Assembly: GCA_024277875.1 (NCBI GenBank)
Contig: JAJRUI010000026.1
Location: 1-41,443, forward strand
Length of the DNA stretch: 41,443 bases
Source of the DNA: Deferrisomatales bacterium
GTDB lineage: Bacteria > Desulfobacterota > Deferrisomatia > Deferrisomatales > Deferrisomataceae
Reading direction: 5' to 3'
The notes under the pieces are model-generated. The model saw only the letters and a program-made list of their open reading frames with translations, searched no databases and had not been told where the DNA came from. Positions 1 to 8,034 of this stretch are shown here, piece after piece. Position 1 is the stretch's first letter. Every line of letters begins with the position of its first letter. The translations under genes and the position numbers were made by a program.

Positions 1-939
1 CGGCCCTGCCGCGGGCAGGCCGCCGGGACCATCGGCCTCGAGCCACGCCCGCAGCGGCCGGCCGGACCGGACCACGGCGGCAGCCACCCGGCCGGCCGGA
101 TCCGCCTCCACTGGATACGGGATCCCACCGGCCCACACCCGGGGACGGGCATAGCCGGGGGGCAACGCCCCGGTCAGCCGCACCGTCCAGTCCCCCTCGG
201 CCGCCACGGACAGGGACAGCCGGTCGTCCCGGTCCACCGGGGCCGGGGAGGCGGTGGCGCCCTGCCACCGGGTCCGGCTCCCGGCGGCCACCGCGACCCG
301 GCTCGTCCGGGCAGACAGGGGGAGGCGCGCGACCCCGGGCACGGCAGGTACCTGCCACGGCACCTGTTGTTTCACCCCTCCGGCCACCGCCTCCGAAAAC
401 ACGACCCGTGCGCTGGGTGCCCACACGGCCCACAACTCCCGGGCCGGGCCGTCGCCGGCCGGCAGCAGCAACGCCACCGGCCGGGCAACGGCTTCGGGCC
501 GTTCAGGGAAGGCCCACGGGCCCGCCACGACCCCGGCGGCCCCCCCCCCCGTCTCCCCGGCCGACGCGCACCCGAACCGGCCCGGGGACACGGCCAGTTC
601 CCGCGCCAGGGAGAACGCCGCCGCGCGCGCGTACTCCAGTCCCAGGGCCCGGTTCAACTCCCTGGGCCCGACGGTGTCGGTCCTCCCGATCAGCAGCACG
701 CCGCCGCCTTGCGCCAGCGCCCGGCGCACCGCCTCCCTGAACGGTGCCGGCAGCGGGCCGTCCGGCGGCGGGATCCCGGCCTGCGCCACGGGGGCGGGCA
801 GACCGGCGGGCAGCGCGTCCAGCACGGTCGGGCGCCACGCCACGGCGGCCCGGGCCCACGGGCCGGCCGCCAGCACCGCCCACAGGGCGAACCCGCCGGC
901 CACGATTTGCGCCCACCCGGTCCGATCGCGTATTCTCAT
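1..939 (-). CDS. Secreted OmpA-like domain protein (partial, 3' end beyond window)
   Basis: An open frame runs from ATG (complement of 937-939) through the left edge without a stop; 313 residues are visible. Residues 1-33 form a Sec signal peptide (basic start, hydrophobic AGGFALWAVLAAG core, ARA site). Residues about 55-120 resemble an OmpA/MotB peptidoglycan-binding domain: VLLIGRTDTVGPRELNRAL, then LEYARAAAFSLARELAV, matching the GHTDxxGxxxxNxxLSxxRAxAV pattern. The remainder is beta-rich and Pro/Ala-rich, and I do not recognise it. It is probably a periplasmic or outer-membrane-associated protein. The coding strand carries a run of 11 G (positions 540-550) just after the OmpA-like part, a possible slippage site. 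It is divergent from the PilZ gene 32 bp away. Domain call moderate; specific function unknown. Confidence 0.72.
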   Translation of the reverse strand, partial: MRIRDRTGWAQIVAGGFALWAVLAAGPWARAAVAWRPTVLDALPAGLPAPVAQAGIPPPDGPLPAPFREAVRRALAQGGGVLLIGRTDTVGPRELNRALGLEYARAAAFSLARELAVSPGRFGCASAGETGGGAAGVVAGPWAFPERPEAVARPVALLLPAGDGPARELWAVWAPSARVVFSEAVAGGVKQQVPWQVPAVPGVARLPLSARTSRVAVAAGSRTRWQGATASPAPVDRDDRLSLSVAAEGDWTVRLTGALPPGYARPRVWAGGIPYPVEADPAGRVAAAVVRSGRPLRAWLEADGPGGLPAAGP

Positions 940-971
940 GGCGTTTCGGGACAGCGAACGGAAGGGATGCC

Positions 972-1346
972 GTGACCGAACCGATGCACGTGCCGCGGCG
1001 GCAGCCGGAATGGATGGACGAGGCCCGCCGCCACCCCCGATGGGCCGACACCAGAACGGTGCTCGCCGGGGTGGGCGGAGAGGAGTTTCTCGGGAAGACC
1101 CGGGACATCTCGGTGGGGGGCGCGGGCGTCGCGCTGGTGGGCGCCCGGCCGCGGCCCGGCCAGACCCTCGAACTGAGCGTGGTATTCGAGCAACGGGTCC
1201 TCGCGTTGCGCGGCCGGGTGGTACACGCCCGGCGGGCGCGCTGGGGAAGCCTTGTCGGCGTGGCGTGGTCTGCCGACGACAAGGGCGTGTTGGCGTTTCT
1301 CGAAAACCGTTACGGCGCTTCGTCCACAGCGGGGAGCGTGAAGTAG
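972..1346 (+). CDS. PilZ domain protein
   Basis: A single small PilZ domain, 124 residues, expected to bind cyclic di-GMP and relay it to motility, adhesion or envelope targets in the cytoplasm. An RRHPR segment (RxxxR type) lies near residue 15, followed by the second PilZ signature RDISVGGAGV (DxSxxG); the rest alternates beta strands as in the family. The start is the GTG at 972, with GGAAGGG about 8 nt upstream; an in-frame ATG at 984 is the alternative. The 3' end overlaps the 3' end of the convergent histidine kinase by 37 bp. No GGDEF or EAL protein is in the window, so the pathway partner is unknown. Confidence 0.8.
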   Translation: MTEPMHVPRRQPEWMDEARRHPRWADTRTVLAGVGGEEFLGKTRDISVGGAGVALVGARPRPGQTLELSVVFEQRVLALRGRVVHARRARWGSLVGVAWSADDKGVLAFLENRYGASSTAGSVK

Positions 1347-2881
1347 AACCGGCTGCCCTGGCCGGGCTCGCTCTCCACCCACACCCGGCCGCCGTGGACC
1401 CGCACGATCCGCTCCACGATCGCGAGCCCCACCCCGGCTCCCCCGTGCTCACCCCGCTGGAACAGTTCGAACACCCCCTCGATCTGCTCGGGGTCGATGC
1501 CCACCCCGTTGTCCGCCACGCAGAACACGTGGAACCGGCCCTCCCGCTCGCCGCACGAGACGACCACCTCGGGAGCCCGGTCCGGCCGGCGGTAGCGAAG
1601 GGCGTTCTCGATCAGGTTGCGGAACACCCGCCCCACCTCCACCGGCCGCCCGAGCACCTCGTCCGGAAGCGCACGGTACAGGATCCGGGCGCCGGTGTCC
1701 GCGATCAGGCCCTCCAGTTCGGTCTCCACGCTGCGCACCAGGGGCTCCAGGACAACGGTCTGCAGGGGCGCCTCCCGCCGGCCCAGGCCGCTGTAGTCCA
1801 GCAGCCCCTCGACCAGGTCCTTCAGGGTGCGTCCCGACCGGGCGATCAGACCCAGCATCTCCCGGACCCTGGGCCCGGGCAGCGAGCCGAGCCGTTCCAT
1901 CAGCAGTTCCGAGAACCCGATCACCGTGGTCAGGGGGGCCCGGATGTCGTGGGCCAGGGTGTGGAGCACCCCGTCCACCTGTTCGTACAGGCTGAGGGCG
2001 CGGCGTTCGCGCTCGGCCCGGGCGGACGCGTTGTGCACCTGGACGAGCACCGACGGCTCCCCCTGGAACCAGACGCGCTGGAGCCCCACGTCCAGGTAGA
2101 GCCACCCGCCCCGCGGCCCGGCAGCCTCCACCTCGAGCCGGGGGAGCACCCGGGAACGCCGGTCCAGGCCGGCCAGGGCGTCGCGCAGCCCGTCCCTGGA
2201 CTCGGGGGCCAGCAGTTCCGTGAACCCCCGGCCCTCCACCGCTCCTTCGTCCAGCCCGAAGATCTCCCGGAACGACGCGTTGGCGTACCTGATCCGGTCC
2301 CCCCCGATCACCGCGATCCCGTCCAGGGCGCCCTCGAGCAGGGTCTCGTACTGCTCCTTGAGCGCCAGCGGCGCGTCGGGACCGGCCCACGGCCGGGCCC
2401 ACAGCGCGGCCAGACGGGCCACGTCCCGGGCACGGCCGCGGGCACGGGCGTCGAACCCGTTCGCCTCCCGGCTGGCGAACACCAGCATGCCCCGGCGCCA
2501 CCCCAGGTCCAGCGGGACGGCCATCTCCTCCCGCTTGTCCTCGCCCCGGTACAGCCGGGCCAGGGCATCGGGGCCGTCGTCGGTGAGGGGATGGGTGCGC
2601 ACCACGGTCTCGCCGTCGAGCAGCACCGGCTCCAACGGGTGGCCGGCCACGGAGAAGTCGAACCCCTCCAGTTCCTCCTCGGGCCGGCGAGCCCAGGCCG
2701 CGGCCACGAAACACCGGTCCACCGCCCGGGCAGGCAGGACCACGGACACCCGGTAGAACGGGAAGAACCCGTCGCAGGCCCACGCGATCGCCTCGGCACC
2801 CTCGTGCAGGTCCTCGGCCTTCGCCAGACGCTGGCTCAGCTCGGCGAGGTACGCCGGCAGGGGCGCGTGAGACCGGTCCAT
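1310..2881 (-). CDS. PAS-domain sensor histidine kinase, soluble, orphan
   Basis: A 523-residue cytoplasmic kinase without membrane segments. Residues 1-165 are a GAF-like region, about 175-290 a PAS domain (GIAVIGGDRIRYANASFREI), 300-370 the HisKA dimerisation helices with phospho-acceptor His311 in LAHDIRAPL, and 410-520 the HATPase_c domain with N box (RNLIENALRY, 421-430), G1 (DNGVGIDP) and G2 (GGAGVGLAI). All catalytic boxes are intact. The start is the ATG at 2881, preceded by GGAGGAGGG; upstream in-frame ATGs lack such a site and run into the psd promoter region. No response regulator is adjacent, so its partner is encoded elsewhere. Divergent from psd. Confidence 0.9.
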   Translation of the reverse strand: MDRSHAPLPAYLAELSQRLAKAEDLHEGAEAIAWACDGFFPFYRVSVVLPARAVDRCFVAAAWARRPEEELEGFDFSVAGHPLEPVLLDGETVVRTHPLTDDGPDALARLYRGEDKREEMAVPLDLGWRRGMLVFASREANGFDARARGRARDVARLAALWARPWAGPDAPLALKEQYETLLEGALDGIAVIGGDRIRYANASFREIFGLDEGAVEGRGFTELLAPESRDGLRDALAGLDRRSRVLPRLEVEAAGPRGGWLYLDVGLQRVWFQGEPSVLVQVHNASARAERERRALSLYEQVDGVLHTLAHDIRAPLTTVIGFSELLMERLGSLPGPRVREMLGLIARSGRTLKDLVEGLLDYSGLGRREAPLQTVVLEPLVRSVETELEGLIADTGARILYRALPDEVLGRPVEVGRVFRNLIENALRYRRPDRAPEVVVSCGEREGRFHVFCVADNGVGIDPEQIEGVFELFQRGEHGGAGVGLAIVERIVRVHGGRVWVESEPGQGSRFYFTLPAVDEAP

Positions 2882-2986
2882 CCGACCCTCCTCCAGGCCC
2901 GCCCCTGGGCGGGCGCCACCATCCCTATCGACCCCCCGGCGGGCGCGGCTTGAGGGAGCACCCCCCTTCCCCAGCTCCCGCACCTT

Positions 2987-2995
2987 TGCTATAAC
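2987..2995 (+). promoter_or_regulatory. Extended -10 promoter for psd
   Basis: TGC immediately followed by TATAAC (2990-2995), 52 bp before the psd ATG. No good -35 is visible at 17-18 bp upstream, which extended -10 promoters can tolerate. The same TGC-TA arrangement recurs at other promoters of this window. Inference from sequence only. Confidence 0.45.
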
Positions 2996-3047
2996 CGCCT
3001 TCTCATCCGGCCGGGCACGCGCCCGGCCCCGACCCCACGGAGTTCCC

Positions 3048-3683
3048 ATGCCGTCCATCGCCCCAGACGCCTGGCCCTACCTGCGGAACCTCGCCGTCGC
3101 AGCCGCCCTGTTCGCCCTGTTCGGCTGGGGCGGGCTGGTGTGGATCACCCTGGCCTGCGGCGGGTTCATCGCGTTCTTTTTCCGGGACCCCCACCGGACC
3201 CCGCCCCCCGACCGTTCCCTCCTGGTGGCCCCGGCCGACGGCCGGGTGCTGCGGGTCGAGCCGGTGGGGGACGACCCGTTCGTGGGCGGCCCGGCCGTGA
3301 AGATCGCGATCTTCCTCAGCGTGTTCGACGTCCACATCAACCGTTCGCCCCTGACCGGTGAGGTGCGCACCCAGGAGTACCGGGCGGGCCGCATGCTGCC
3401 CGCGTTCCGGCCCCACGCGTCCGAACTCAACGAGCGCAACACCCTGGGCCTGGAAGGCCAGGGGATCCGGGTCGTCGTGCACCAGATCACCGGCATGCTC
3501 GCCCGCCGGATCGTGTGCCGGGTGGCCCCGGGGGACCGCCTGCGCCGGGGCCAGCGGTTCGGCCTGATCAAGCTCGGGTCGTGCACCGAGCTGGTGGTCC
3601 CCGAAGCCGTGGACGTCCTGGTCGTCCCCGGCGACCGGGTGCGCGGGGGCGAGACCCCGGTGGCCCGGCTGCCGAAGGAGTAG
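3048..3683 (+). CDS. psd: Phosphatidylserine decarboxylase proenzyme (short form)
   Basis: Converts phosphatidylserine to phosphatidylethanolamine at the inner membrane, the last step of PE synthesis. At 211 residues this is the short, archaeal-type/PSD-A form. A hydrophobic hairpin spans residues about 15-45, followed by FFRDPHR; the conserved FLSVFDVHINRSPLTG lies at about 89-104. The self-cleavage motif LGS (Ser178) would yield beta and alpha chains and the N-terminal pyruvoyl cofactor; Cys follows where Thr is common elsewhere. The ATG at 3048 is the start giving the usual N-terminus. The phosphatidylserine synthase gene often found beside psd is not here. Its 3' end converges with ntrX, 60 bp away. 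Confidence 0.93.
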   Translation: MPSIAPDAWPYLRNLAVAAALFALFGWGGLVWITLACGGFIAFFFRDPHRTPPPDRSLLVAPADGRVLRVEPVGDDPFVGGPAVKIAIFLSVFDVHINRSPLTGEVRTQEYRAGRMLPAFRPHASELNERNTLGLEGQGIRVVVHQITGMLARRIVCRVAPGDRLRRGQRFGLIKLGSCTELVVPEAVDVLVVPGDRVRGGETPVARLPKE

Positions 3684-3743
3684 ACAGCAGCCCCCGGCGA
3701 ACCCCAACGGAAAAAGGGCACAGCCGCGCCGGGCGCCGCCGGC

Positions 3744-5111
3744 CTACCCGGACGGCTCGATCTCCAGCTCCTTCATTTTCTTGTACAGGCTGGATTTGTC
3801 CAGTCCGATCCGCTCGGCGGTCTGGGCCACGTTGCCCCCGCACGCGGCCAGGTGCTGGCGGATGAACTGGCGCTCGAACGCCCGGCGGGCGTCCCGCAGG
3901 TCGGCCCCGGCCGGGCCGTCCCCGGTGGGGGCCGGTCCGGGATCCACCTCCCGGAGGATCGCGGGGGGCACGTCCACCGCGGTGAGCGTGTCGGAACGGC
4001 ACAGGATCACCATCCGCTCGGCCACGTTCTTGAGTTCCCGCACGTTGCCCGGCCACCCGTAACGCATCAGGAGCGCGGTCACCTCGGGGGCCACCGCGAC
4101 CGGCTCGCGTTTCTCCTCGGCGCAGTACAGCGCGATGAAGTGCTCGAACAGCGCCGGGATGTCCTCGGCCCGTTCCCGCAGGGGCGGCACGTGCACCGGC
4201 ACCACGTTGAGCCGGTAGTACAGGTCCTCCCGGAACCGTCCCGCCTGGATCTCCGCCTCCAGGTCCTTGTTGGTGGCCGCGATCACCCGGACGTCCACCT
4301 CGTGGGTGCGCGAACCCCCGACCCGCTCGAACCGCATCTCCTGGAGCACCCGGAGGATCTTGGCCTGGGTCTTCAGGGTCATGTCCCCGATCTCGTCCAG
4401 GAACAGGGTGCCGCCGTCCGCCAGGTCGAACTTGCCCCGCCGCCGCCGGGCCGCGCCGGTGAACGCCCCCTTCTCGTGACCGAACAGCTCGCTCTCGATC
4501 AGCTCCTCGGGGATCGCCGCGCAGTTCACCTCCACGAACGGGCCGTCGGCCCGGCGGCTGGCCGCGTGGATCGCCCGGGCCACCAGTTCCTTGCCGCTGC
4601 CGTTCTCGCCGGTGATCAGCACCGACGCCCGTGTCGGCCCCACCACCCGGATCTGCTCCCTCAGTTCGGTGAGGGCCAGACTGCCGCCCTCCATGGTGTA
4701 CGGGCGCTGGGCGTGCTCGCGCAGGTACCGGTTCTCCTGGGCCAGCCGGCTCGTCCGCAAGGCGTTTTCGATGGCCAGGAGCACCTTGTCCAGGTTCAGG
4801 GGCTTCTCGATGAAGTCGAACGCGCCGAGCTTGGTCGCCTTGACCGCGGTCTCGATCGTGCCGTGGCCGGACATCATCAGGACCGGCAGGTCCGCGTACC
4901 GCTCCCGCAGGGCGGCCAGGGTTTCCAGCCCGTCCTTGCCGGGCAGCCACACGTCCAGGAGCACCAGGTCCGGGTCGTCGGCCTCCATCCGCTCCAGGGC
5001 CTGTTCGCCGCTCGACGCGGTGGCCACCTCGTACCCCTCGTCCTCCAGGACGCCGGAAAGGCTGTGGAGGATCGCCTCTTCGTCGTCCACCACCAGGATG
5101 CGTCGCTTCAT
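3744..5111 (-). CDS. ntrX: Sigma-54-dependent response regulator, NtrX type
   Basis: A 455-residue NtrC-family activator. The receiver (1-120) has Asp53 as phospho-acceptor in LLDVWLPGKDG and the conserved Lys in FIEKPLN. The AAA+ sigma-54 interaction domain (about 140-385) shows Walker A GENGSGKE, the sigma-54 contact loop GAFTGA, Walker B GGTLFLDEIG and the R-finger region YYRLNVVP. The C-terminus carries a Fis-type helix-turn-helix (GGNVAQTAERIGLDKSSLYK) for enhancer binding. The start ATG overlaps the ntrY stop by 4 bp (ATGA), so the pair is translationally coupled. NtrYX pairs respond to nitrogen, redox or envelope state depending on lineage; the signal here is not deducible. Last gene of the DUF4390-ntrY-ntrX unit. 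Confidence 0.92.
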   Translation of the reverse strand: MKRRILVVDDEEAILHSLSGVLEDEGYEVATASSGEQALERMEADDPDLVLLDVWLPGKDGLETLAALRERYADLPVLMMSGHGTIETAVKATKLGAFDFIEKPLNLDKVLLAIENALRTSRLAQENRYLREHAQRPYTMEGGSLALTELREQIRVVGPTRASVLITGENGSGKELVARAIHAASRRADGPFVEVNCAAIPEELIESELFGHEKGAFTGAARRRRGKFDLADGGTLFLDEIGDMTLKTQAKILRVLQEMRFERVGGSRTHEVDVRVIAATNKDLEAEIQAGRFREDLYYRLNVVPVHVPPLRERAEDIPALFEHFIALYCAEEKREPVAVAPEVTALLMRYGWPGNVRELKNVAERMVILCRSDTLTAVDVPPAILREVDPGPAPTGDGPAGADLRDARRAFERQFIRQHLAACGGNVAQTAERIGLDKSSLYKKMKELEIEPSG

Positions 5112-7327
5112 GACAGACTCGCTCCGGAAACGGGCAGTTCGATCACGAACCGGGTGCCCTGGGGCTGGTTGTCCACGGCCCGTACGAACCCACGGTGGTC
5201 CGCGACCACGCTCTTGACGATGGCGAGCCCCAGGCCGGTGCCCCCCTTCTTGGTCGAGAAGTACGGTTCGAACAGCCGTTCCCGGGCTTCGGGGGACAGC
5301 CCGGGGCCGTTGTCGGCCACCACCAGACGGGCGGCCTGGCTGTCGGGGTCGTACTCGGTGAGCACCTCCACCAGGGCGTGCTCCGCCCCGGACACCGCTG
5401 CCACCGCGTTGTCCAGCAGGTTAACGCACACCCTCCGGAGCTGCTCGGGGTCGAACTCCACCGTGGGCATCACCGCGTCCAGCTGGACCACGAACCGCAC
5501 GGCGCCGTGGGCGGGGCGGTACAGGGCGACCACCTCTTCCACCAGGTGGTTCAGATCGCCGGGGATGGGGCGGGACTCGGGCATCTTGGCAAACCGGCTG
5601 AACTCGTTCACCAGGTGTTTCAGGCCCTCGACCTGGCTCACGATCGTCCGGGTGGCGTCGTCGAGCACCTCGCCGTCGGCCCGCTCCAGCAGGTCCGCGT
5701 ACCGCCGCCGCACCCGCTGGGCCGACAGCTGGATCGGCGTCAACGGGTTCTTGATCTCGTGGGCGATCCGGCGGGCCACCTCCTGCCACGCCTGTGCCCG
5801 CTGGGCCCGGACCAGCTCGGTCAGATCGTCGAACACGGCCACCGTACCCAGCACCACGCCGGCCTCGTCCCTCAGGGTGGTCAGGTGCACCATGACCGAG
5901 CGCCGACCCCGCCCCGCGTCGACCACAACCTGGCGCTGGATCGCGTCCTGCCCGGACCGGGTGAGGTCCCGAAGCAGGTCGGCGACCACCTCCCCCACCC
6001 CGGCCGGGAGCACGTCGCGGTACGGCCTGCCCACCGGATCCCCCTCGACCCCCAGGATCTCCCGGGCCGACGGGTTCATGGTCGTGATGTTCCCCGCGGG
6101 GTCGGTTCCCGCCACCCCGGCGGCGATGCGGCCGAGCACCGTCTCCATGTACCGCCTGCGCCGGTCCAGCTCCTCGTTGGTCCGCCGGAGGGTGGCCTGG
6201 GCCGCCTCCACCTCGGCCTTGCTGGCCTTGAGGTCCCGGGTCATCCGGTTGAACGAGTCCACCAGGGTTCCCACCTCGTCCCGGCTCGGCACGTCCAGCT
6301 GGAAGTCCAAGTCCCCGCCCGCCACCCGCTGGGTGGCCTCGGCCAGCTTCTGGATCGGGCCGGTGATGCCCCGGGCCATGTAGAACCCGAACCAGATCGC
6401 CGCGAACACGATCAGCAGGGCCACCAGCAGCAGCGGCAGGATGTAGCTGGCCTTGATCGGCATCTTGAGCACCTGGAGCTGCTGGTACTCCTCGAACCCG
6501 GCCGTGATCTTTTCGAACCGTTCCACGGTCCGGCCGGGCAGGTGCACGTCCACCAGCACCGCTCCGAGCACGGGCCCGTCCGGCCCCGCCCGGATCGGGG
6601 CCGCCCCCCTCACGAAGTCCGCGTCTCCCCGCTGGACCAGGCCGGCCGTCGCCTCTCCGGCCAGGGCCCGCACCACCCTGGGGTCGTCCGCCGCCGGAGG
6701 TTCGGGCGCGACACGGCCGGGCGCCGTGACGAACGCCGCCCGGCTGCCGTCCGCTCCGAACACGGCCACCGCAGCGAGCAGTGAGGCCCGGGCGCGTGCC
6801 TCCAGGGGCGGGTCCACTGCGGCCGGGTCCGCCCCCCCCGCCCGGGCCATCTGCTCCGCGATCCTGCGGGCGTGGTGGAGCACCCGCTGCTCCTCGGCCC
6901 GGTAGTAGGCGCGGGCCTCCTCCATCGCCTCGCCCAGGGCGCTGCCCACCCGCCCGCTGAACCAGGTGTCGATACTGCGTGCCAGGAACCCGGCGCTGGT
7001 CAGGAACAGCAGGGCCGTGGGGATCACGGTCAGGGCCAGGAAAGCCAGCACCAGCCGGGTCTTGAGCCGGGCGCCCAGCACCCCCCGGCGCCGTTCGAAC
7101 ACGAGTTTGGTCAGGTGCCGCAGGGACAGGTACAGCAGCAGCAGGAGAAGCAGGATGTTCAGGTTGACCAGCCCGAACACGGTGACGGTGTCGCGCACGC
7201 CGCCCCGGAGCGGGGCGCCGAACCACCGCCACTGGAACCAGGTGAGGACCGCCCACAGCCCGAGCAGGGCGAGGAGCAGGGCCAGGACCCAGGCGGTCTT
7301 CCGGGTGCTGGCTTGCCGCGGACTCAT
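5108..7327 (-). CDS. ntrY: Membrane sensor histidine kinase, NtrY type
   Basis: A 739-residue inner-membrane kinase, partner of NtrX. Hydrophobic segments at about 12-30, 48-68 and 92-115 precede a periplasmic or extracytoplasmic stretch (to about 292); a further segment (295-318) leads into HAMP (320-372), PAS (about 390-500), HisKA with His523 in RIAHEIKNPLTPIQLSAQR, and HATPase_c (N box NLLDNAVAAV, G1 ADNGPGLSPE, G2 GGTGLGLAIV). HEIKNPLTPIQLSAxR is characteristic of NtrY. The ATG at 7327 overlaps the DUF4390 stop as ATGA, which fixes this start although the frame stays open upstream. Its end overlaps ntrX by 4 bp. Confidence 0.92.
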   Translation of the reverse strand: MSPRQASTRKTAWVLALLLALLGLWAVLTWFQWRWFGAPLRGGVRDTVTVFGLVNLNILLLLLLLYLSLRHLTKLVFERRRGVLGARLKTRLVLAFLALTVIPTALLFLTSAGFLARSIDTWFSGRVGSALGEAMEEARAYYRAEEQRVLHHARRIAEQMARAGGADPAAVDPPLEARARASLLAAVAVFGADGSRAAFVTAPGRVAPEPPAADDPRVVRALAGEATAGLVQRGDADFVRGAAPIRAGPDGPVLGAVLVDVHLPGRTVERFEKITAGFEEYQQLQVLKMPIKASYILPLLLVALLIVFAAIWFGFYMARGITGPIQKLAEATQRVAGGDLDFQLDVPSRDEVGTLVDSFNRMTRDLKASKAEVEAAQATLRRTNEELDRRRRYMETVLGRIAAGVAGTDPAGNITTMNPSAREILGVEGDPVGRPYRDVLPAGVGEVVADLLRDLTRSGQDAIQRQVVVDAGRGRRSVMVHLTTLRDEAGVVLGTVAVFDDLTELVRAQRAQAWQEVARRIAHEIKNPLTPIQLSAQRVRRRYADLLERADGEVLDDATRTIVSQVEGLKHLVNEFSRFAKMPESRPIPGDLNHLVEEVVALYRPAHGAVRFVVQLDAVMPTVEFDPEQLRRVCVNLLDNAVAAVSGAEHALVEVLTEYDPDSQAARLVVADNGPGLSPEARERLFEPYFSTKKGGTGLGLAIVKSVVADHRGFVRAVDNQPQGTRFVIELPVSGASLS

Positions 7328-7926
7328 GGCCGTTTGGTTCTGGACAGGTGGGAGGGGAGCGCCACCACGTACCAGTCGGTGGCCACGTCCCACGCCGACA
7401 CGAACGCGAGCACGTAGTGGAGCCGGAACGGGAGCTTGAACTCCTGGAGCCGGGCCTTGATCTTGAGGAACACGGGGCCGGACCGGTCCACCGCCTCCAC
7501 GGGCAGCAGGCTGACCCGGTCCACCGCGCTCATCCGGTCCAGGGCGGTCTCGAGATCGGGCAGGTCGGTCGCGGTGGAGCCGTCCTCGAACGTGATCCGG
7601 AACCGGTCCTTCAGGTTGTCCTTCTCGAGGACCCGGTCGAACGCCACGTCGGCCAGGGTGAGATCGGGCAGGAGGCGGCGGGGGCGGGCCAGGACGACCC
7701 GGAACGTGAACCGCACGGGCAGCCCGCTCTCCACGGCCTCGGCGACCCGGGAGTCCCGGGTGCGGGCCACACGAAAGCCCACCACCAGGTCCTGGCGCTC
7801 CCCCACGCCGATCGACACCGCGTCGATGTAGGGCTTTGCGGCTTCGGCAACCGCTGGGGAGCACGTCGGACCGGCCGTGGACAGCAGGACGAGGAGCAGG
7901 AAGAAAAGGATGCGCCGGGGGTCCAT
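7324..7926 (-). CDS. DUF4390 exported protein, first gene of the ntrYX unit
   Basis: A 200-residue protein with an N-terminal signal peptide (MDPRRILFFLLLVLLSTAG, probable cleavage near AVAEA). The body matches the DUF4390 type: beta-rich, with GVGERQDLVVGFRVART, VEAVESGLPVRFTFRVVL and a C-terminal segment VLAFVSAWDVATDWYVVALP. The family is commonly found directly before ntrY in Gram-negative genomes and may be an extracytoplasmic accessory of the kinase; that role is inference. The ATG at 7926 is chosen because it starts the signal peptide; GGGAAC precedes it. Its stop overlaps the ntrY start (ATGA). A terminator-like hairpin with a U6 tract ends 14 nt before this start codon. Confidence 0.85.
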   Translation of the reverse strand: MDPRRILFFLLLVLLSTAGPTCSPAVAEAAKPYIDAVSIGVGERQDLVVGFRVARTRDSRVAEAVESGLPVRFTFRVVLARPRRLLPDLTLADVAFDRVLEKDNLKDRFRITFEDGSTATDLPDLETALDRMSAVDRVSLLPVEAVDRSGPVFLKIKARLQEFKLPFRLHYVLAFVSAWDVATDWYVVALPSHLSRTKRP

Positions 7927-7940
7927 GGGTTCCCGCCATG

Positions 7941-7971
7941 AAAAAACCGGAGCGGGACGACCCCGCCCCGG
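7941..7971 (-). terminator. Intrinsic terminator after lpxC / hairpin in the DUF4390 leader
   Basis: On the minus strand CCGGGGCGGG, loop GTCGT, CCCGCTCCGG (one G-T wobble) is followed at once by six T. It lies 64 bp beyond the lpxC stop and 14 bp before the DUF4390 ATG. It fits a rho-independent terminator for lpxC and, because of its position, it would also sit in the 5' leader of the next transcript. Confidence 0.75.
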
Positions 7972-7981
7972 CGAGGGGCGC

Positions 7982-8012
7982 ATTCTAACAGGTTGTGGAA
8001 AACCCGTTCCAA
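7982..8012 (-). promoter_or_regulatory. Possible promoter for DUF4390-ntrY-ntrX
   Basis: Minus strand TTGGAA, 19-bp spacer, TAGAAT preceded by TGT (extended -10). It lies between the lpxC stop and the terminator hairpin. The predicted start point, about position 7975, would place the hairpin at the very 5' end of the transcript. The spacer is longer than optimal. Confidence 0.35.
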
Positions 8013-8034
8013 CTTTTTCCCGCGGCCTCCGGGG

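Noticed and set aside
254-2953. Long plus-strand open frame (about 900 codons) across the OmpA-like, PilZ and kinase genes
   Set aside because: Its product is Pro/Arg/Gly/His-rich without domains and lies antisense to a clear histidine kinase; a high-GC shadow frame.
3684-3743. Bidirectional terminator between psd and ntrX
   Set aside because: A TTTTT run exists on the minus strand, but the preceding GC-rich arms mispair; not good enough to call.
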